From the NCBI RefSeq assembly GCF_018919215.1, contig NZ_JAHLQK010000006.1, forward strand, positions 186,001 to 250,000: DNA of 64,000 nucleotides, written 5' to 3'. The stretch's first letter is position 1, and each line of letters begins with the position of its first letter. Source of the DNA: Alkaliphilus flagellatus (lineage in GTDB: Bacteria > Bacillota > Clostridia > Peptostreptococcales > Natronincolaceae). Shown here piece by piece: positions 61,818 through 64,000 of the stretch. The position numbers and the translations under genes are program-made. The notes beneath the pieces are model-generated. The model was not told the origin of the DNA, did no database searches, and was given only the letters and a program-made list of their open reading frames with translations.

Positions 61818-64000
61818 CCATAGAAGAATTAAGGGTAATAATATCAGCTAAAACTGAAAAGTTACAAGAAGGTATTAATAAAGCTACGAGTAGACTTAAC
61901 AGTTTTAGAGAATCAACAAATGAAACAAGTAACACTGTTAATCAAAATGTCCAAAGAATGAGAGAGCAGTATGATAGCCTTGTTAGAAAACTAGATATTG
62001 TAAATGCACAGGCAGAGACACAACAAAGGAAATTAAATGCTTTGCGTGAAAGATATAGTAGTGTTAGTGCTCTAAATAATGATAGTCCTGCTGCTCTAAG
62101 ACTTCAAGAGCAGATAGTTAATACTGAAGCTAGATTAGAAAGGCTTGTTAATACTAGTGATAGAACAGCTAACTCTATACATCAACTAGAGGATAGTATG
62201 GCCAACACTAGTAATGCTACACAGAACGCTAATAGTGGAATTAGTAGTTTAAGGGATACAGTTAGTAATGCTAGTAATAGAGTTAGGCAGGCTACCAATA
62301 ACACCAGAAGGCTTGGTAGGGAAATAAATACAACTGGTGAAAGAGCTAAACAATCTACTGGCAAAATAGCAGGCTTTGCAAAAATGATCGATAGTTCTTT
62401 TAGGAGAATACTTAAAAGGATATTTATTTATAATTTGATATACAAAGCCATAAGAGGTTTGATTGGTTATATGGGTGGAGCACTCAAAACTAATAACCAA
62501 TTCGCTGATTCCATACAAACAATAAAGACTAATTTAAGGGTAGCATTTCAACCTATATATGATTTTATTCTCCCTGCTATTAATGCTTTAATGAATGCAC
62601 TGGCGACTGTATCAACATACATAGCTAGTTTTACATCTGCTTTATTTGGAAAGACCTATAAACAGTCCTATGATGCTGCTAAAGGAATTGAAACAGCAAA
62701 AAAAGAAATGGATGGATACGGTAAGTCAGCTAAAAAGGCTAAAGGACAACTAGCAGGTTTTGACGAGGTAAATCAGTTAGATCTTAGTAAAGATGATGAA
62801 GGTTCTGGTGGTACTAATGAGTTTGAGATGTCTATGCCGGATATATCTAGTGTAGATATGAGCGGCATAGAAGAATTGAAGCAGAATTTATCAGAATTAT
62901 TCCAGCCTTTTAAAGATGCTTGGGACAATGAAGGAGCAAGGACTATTGAGAGTGCTAAAAATGCTTTTAATAGTGTAAAGGCTTTAATATTAGAGATAGG
63001 TAAGAGTTTTAAAGAGGTTTGGACTGGTGGAAGTGGTCAGCAGATATTAGAAATACTTCAAAGAATATTACAAAATATATTTGATCTAGTAGGTAGAATA
63101 GCAGAAAATTTTAGAATAGCCTGGTCAGAAAATGAAACAGGAACTAAAATTATTCAAGGAATTGCAGATATATTTAATATAATACTTGGAGTCATCGAAA
63201 GTATAGGTGAATCTTTAAATAAAGTTTGGGGCGAAATAGGGCAAGATGTAGCTAATACTTTCATGAGTATTATTGAAGCTACCATTGAGGTTTTAAAAAC
63301 ACTAGCTGAAGGATTAAAGGCTGTATGGGACAATGGTGGACAACATCTATTTGAGAGTTTAATTAAATTAGGTGCTAAGGTGTTTGAATTAGCAGGATAT
63401 ATTTATACTGAGTTTGTTGCACCTTTTGTTAGTTGGTTTATAGAACTTATATCTCCTGCAATTAGTAAGGTACTAGATGTAGTTGCTGATTTATTAGATA
63501 CATTTACTGAATTGATAGATTGGTTATTAAGTGATGGTAAACCTACATTAGATATAATTGTAACGGTTTTAGGAAGTATGGCAGCAGCTTTTGGAATAGT
63601 AAAAGGAGCGATTGCTGCAAAAGCAGCAGTAGTCACGGCTTATAATGCAGTTATGTTTATAGCTTCTAATGTCACAGGTATATTTGCTGGAGTTTTAGCA
63701 TTTTTAACATCACCTATAACATTAGCAGTTGCAGCTATCGGAACTTTAATAGCTATAGGAGTGCTTCTATATAAAAATTGGGACGAGATATCTGTATGGA
63801 TAAAAGACTTATGGGAAGGCATAAAAATTAAAGCTGAAGAAATATGGAGTAGTATAGCAATATTCTTCTCTGATACATGGAATGGTATTAAGACAACAAC
63901 TCAAAACATATGGACAAATATAAAGTCTTTCATTCTAAATAAATGGAGTGAGATAAGACAAGGAATTACAAATATGAAGAGTAATCTAATAGATGCTATT
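61814..64000 (+). CDS. Tape measure protein (3' end outside window)
   Basis: TTG start at 61814 overlapping the chaperone stop, with GAGGTGAG before it. The frame is open to the window end (729 codons). It begins IEELRVIISAKTEKLQEGIN, has a long coiled-coil region (about 1-190), hydrophobic helices (about 195-260 and 590-650) and repeated W/D-containing segments near the end (WKDIKTTTQNIWTNIK-like). This is the usual architecture of the tail length ruler of a siphovirus; the length implies a long non-contractile tail. No ATG opens this frame early, so it is easily missed by ATG-only searches. Confidence 0.9.
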   Translation, partial: MTIEELRVIISAKTEKLQEGINKATSRLNSFRESTNETSNTVNQNVQRMREQYDSLVRKLDIVNAQAETQQRKLNALRERYSSVSALNNDSPAALRLQEQIVNTEARLERLVNTSDRTANSIHQLEDSMANTSNATQNANSGISSLRDTVSNASNRVRQATNNTRRLGREINTTGERAKQSTGKIAGFAKMIDSSFRRILKRIFIYNLIYKAIRGLIGYMGGALKTNNQFADSIQTIKTNLRVAFQPIYDFILPAINALMNALATVSTYIASFTSALFGKTYKQSYDAAKGIETAKKEMDGYGKSAKKAKGQLAGFDEVNQLDLSKDDEGSGGTNEFEMSMPDISSVDMSGIEELKQNLSELFQPFKDAWDNEGARTIESAKNAFNSVKALILEIGKSFKEVWTGGSGQQILEILQRILQNIFDLVGRIAENFRIAWSENETGTKIIQGIADIFNIILGVIESIGESLNKVWGEIGQDVANTFMSIIEATIEVLKTLAEGLKAVWDNGGQHLFESLIKLGAKVFELAGYIYTEFVAPFVSWFIELISPAISKVLDVVADLLDTFTELIDWLLSDGKPTLDIIVTVLGSMAAAFGIVKGAIAAKAAVVTAYNAVMFIASNVTGIFAGVLAFLTSPITLAVAAIGTLIAIGVLLYKNWDEISVWIKDLWEGIKIKAEEIWSSIAIFFSDTWNGIKTTTQNIWTNIKSFILNKWSEIRQGITNMKSNLIDAI

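Overview
The window is AT-rich DNA from a strictly anaerobic, amino-acid-fermenting member of the Clostridia. The basis for this is a complete anaerobic ornithine-degradation operon (ord, ortA, ortB, oraS, oraE, a glmL-like gene and orr) behind a sigma-54-type promoter, strong GGAGG ribosome sites and low GC. An Alkaliphilus/Natronincola/Acetoanaerobium-like host is plausible, but the species cannot be fixed from the window. No rRNA, tRNA or CRISPR array was seen.

Layout. (1) 1-17 kb: a polymorphic-toxin or contractile-injection effector island. It holds the end of an Hsp70-like protein, an unknown baseplate-like protein, a DcrB-like protein, two VgrG-like spikes, a pentapeptide-repeat protein, an Imm11-like protein, a DUF4280 PAAR-like tip, and a 2416-residue protein that fuses a VgrG head to a full Rhs/YD shell and a C-terminal ParB-like toxin, followed by its probable immunity gene. 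Downstream lie two displaced Rhs tips, the first with its own HNH-like toxin and immunity gene. Each tip is preceded by a related intergenic element with conserved, covarying hairpins. (2) 18.3-20.7 kb: a probably transferred block that cuts into the last Rhs remnant. It carries a truncated Cys-rich KTR gene, a DUF998-like membrane protein, a TetR regulator with a clear promoter and twin operators, and an M23-family protein. (3) 20.9-34.6 kb: chromosomal genes, namely a two-subunit ThrE-type exporter, glyA, the ornithine operon, an orphan GNAT-like gene, and a small minus-strand operon (Asp-box propeller protein plus coiled-coil membrane protein). (4) 34.69 kb to the window end: a siphovirus-type prophage integrated by a large serine recombinase just inside a host gene whose 5' end (about 20 codons) remains at 34623.

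The prophage reads recombinase, ImmA and CI-like repressor leftward. Rightward come Cro-like HTH, small early genes, DUF2800, DUF2815, family-A DNA polymerase, MazG-like protein, VapE/D5-type primase-helicase, VRR-NUC, SNF2 helicase, a RinA/ArpU-like regulator, cargo genes (a secreted PPC-like protein and a NACHT NTPase), terminases, portal, a MuF-toxin fusion, CPCC protein, scaffold, capsid, connectors, tail tube, a membrane moron, tail chaperones with a -1 frameshift signal, and an unfinished tape measure. Three early genes carry small disabling lesions (an in-frame stop in a small ORF, a 1-nt loss in DUF2815 and a 4-nt insertion in the helicase Walker A motif). The virion genes look intact.

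The most interesting items are the duplicated covarying hairpin element tied to Rhs tips, the repeat-flanked NACHT cassette, the MuF-toxin/CPCC pair, and the serine-recombinase prophage sitting inside a gene with a sigma-K-like promoter, which resembles sporulation-controlled intervening elements. All family assignments come from reading the sequence; no database search was run.
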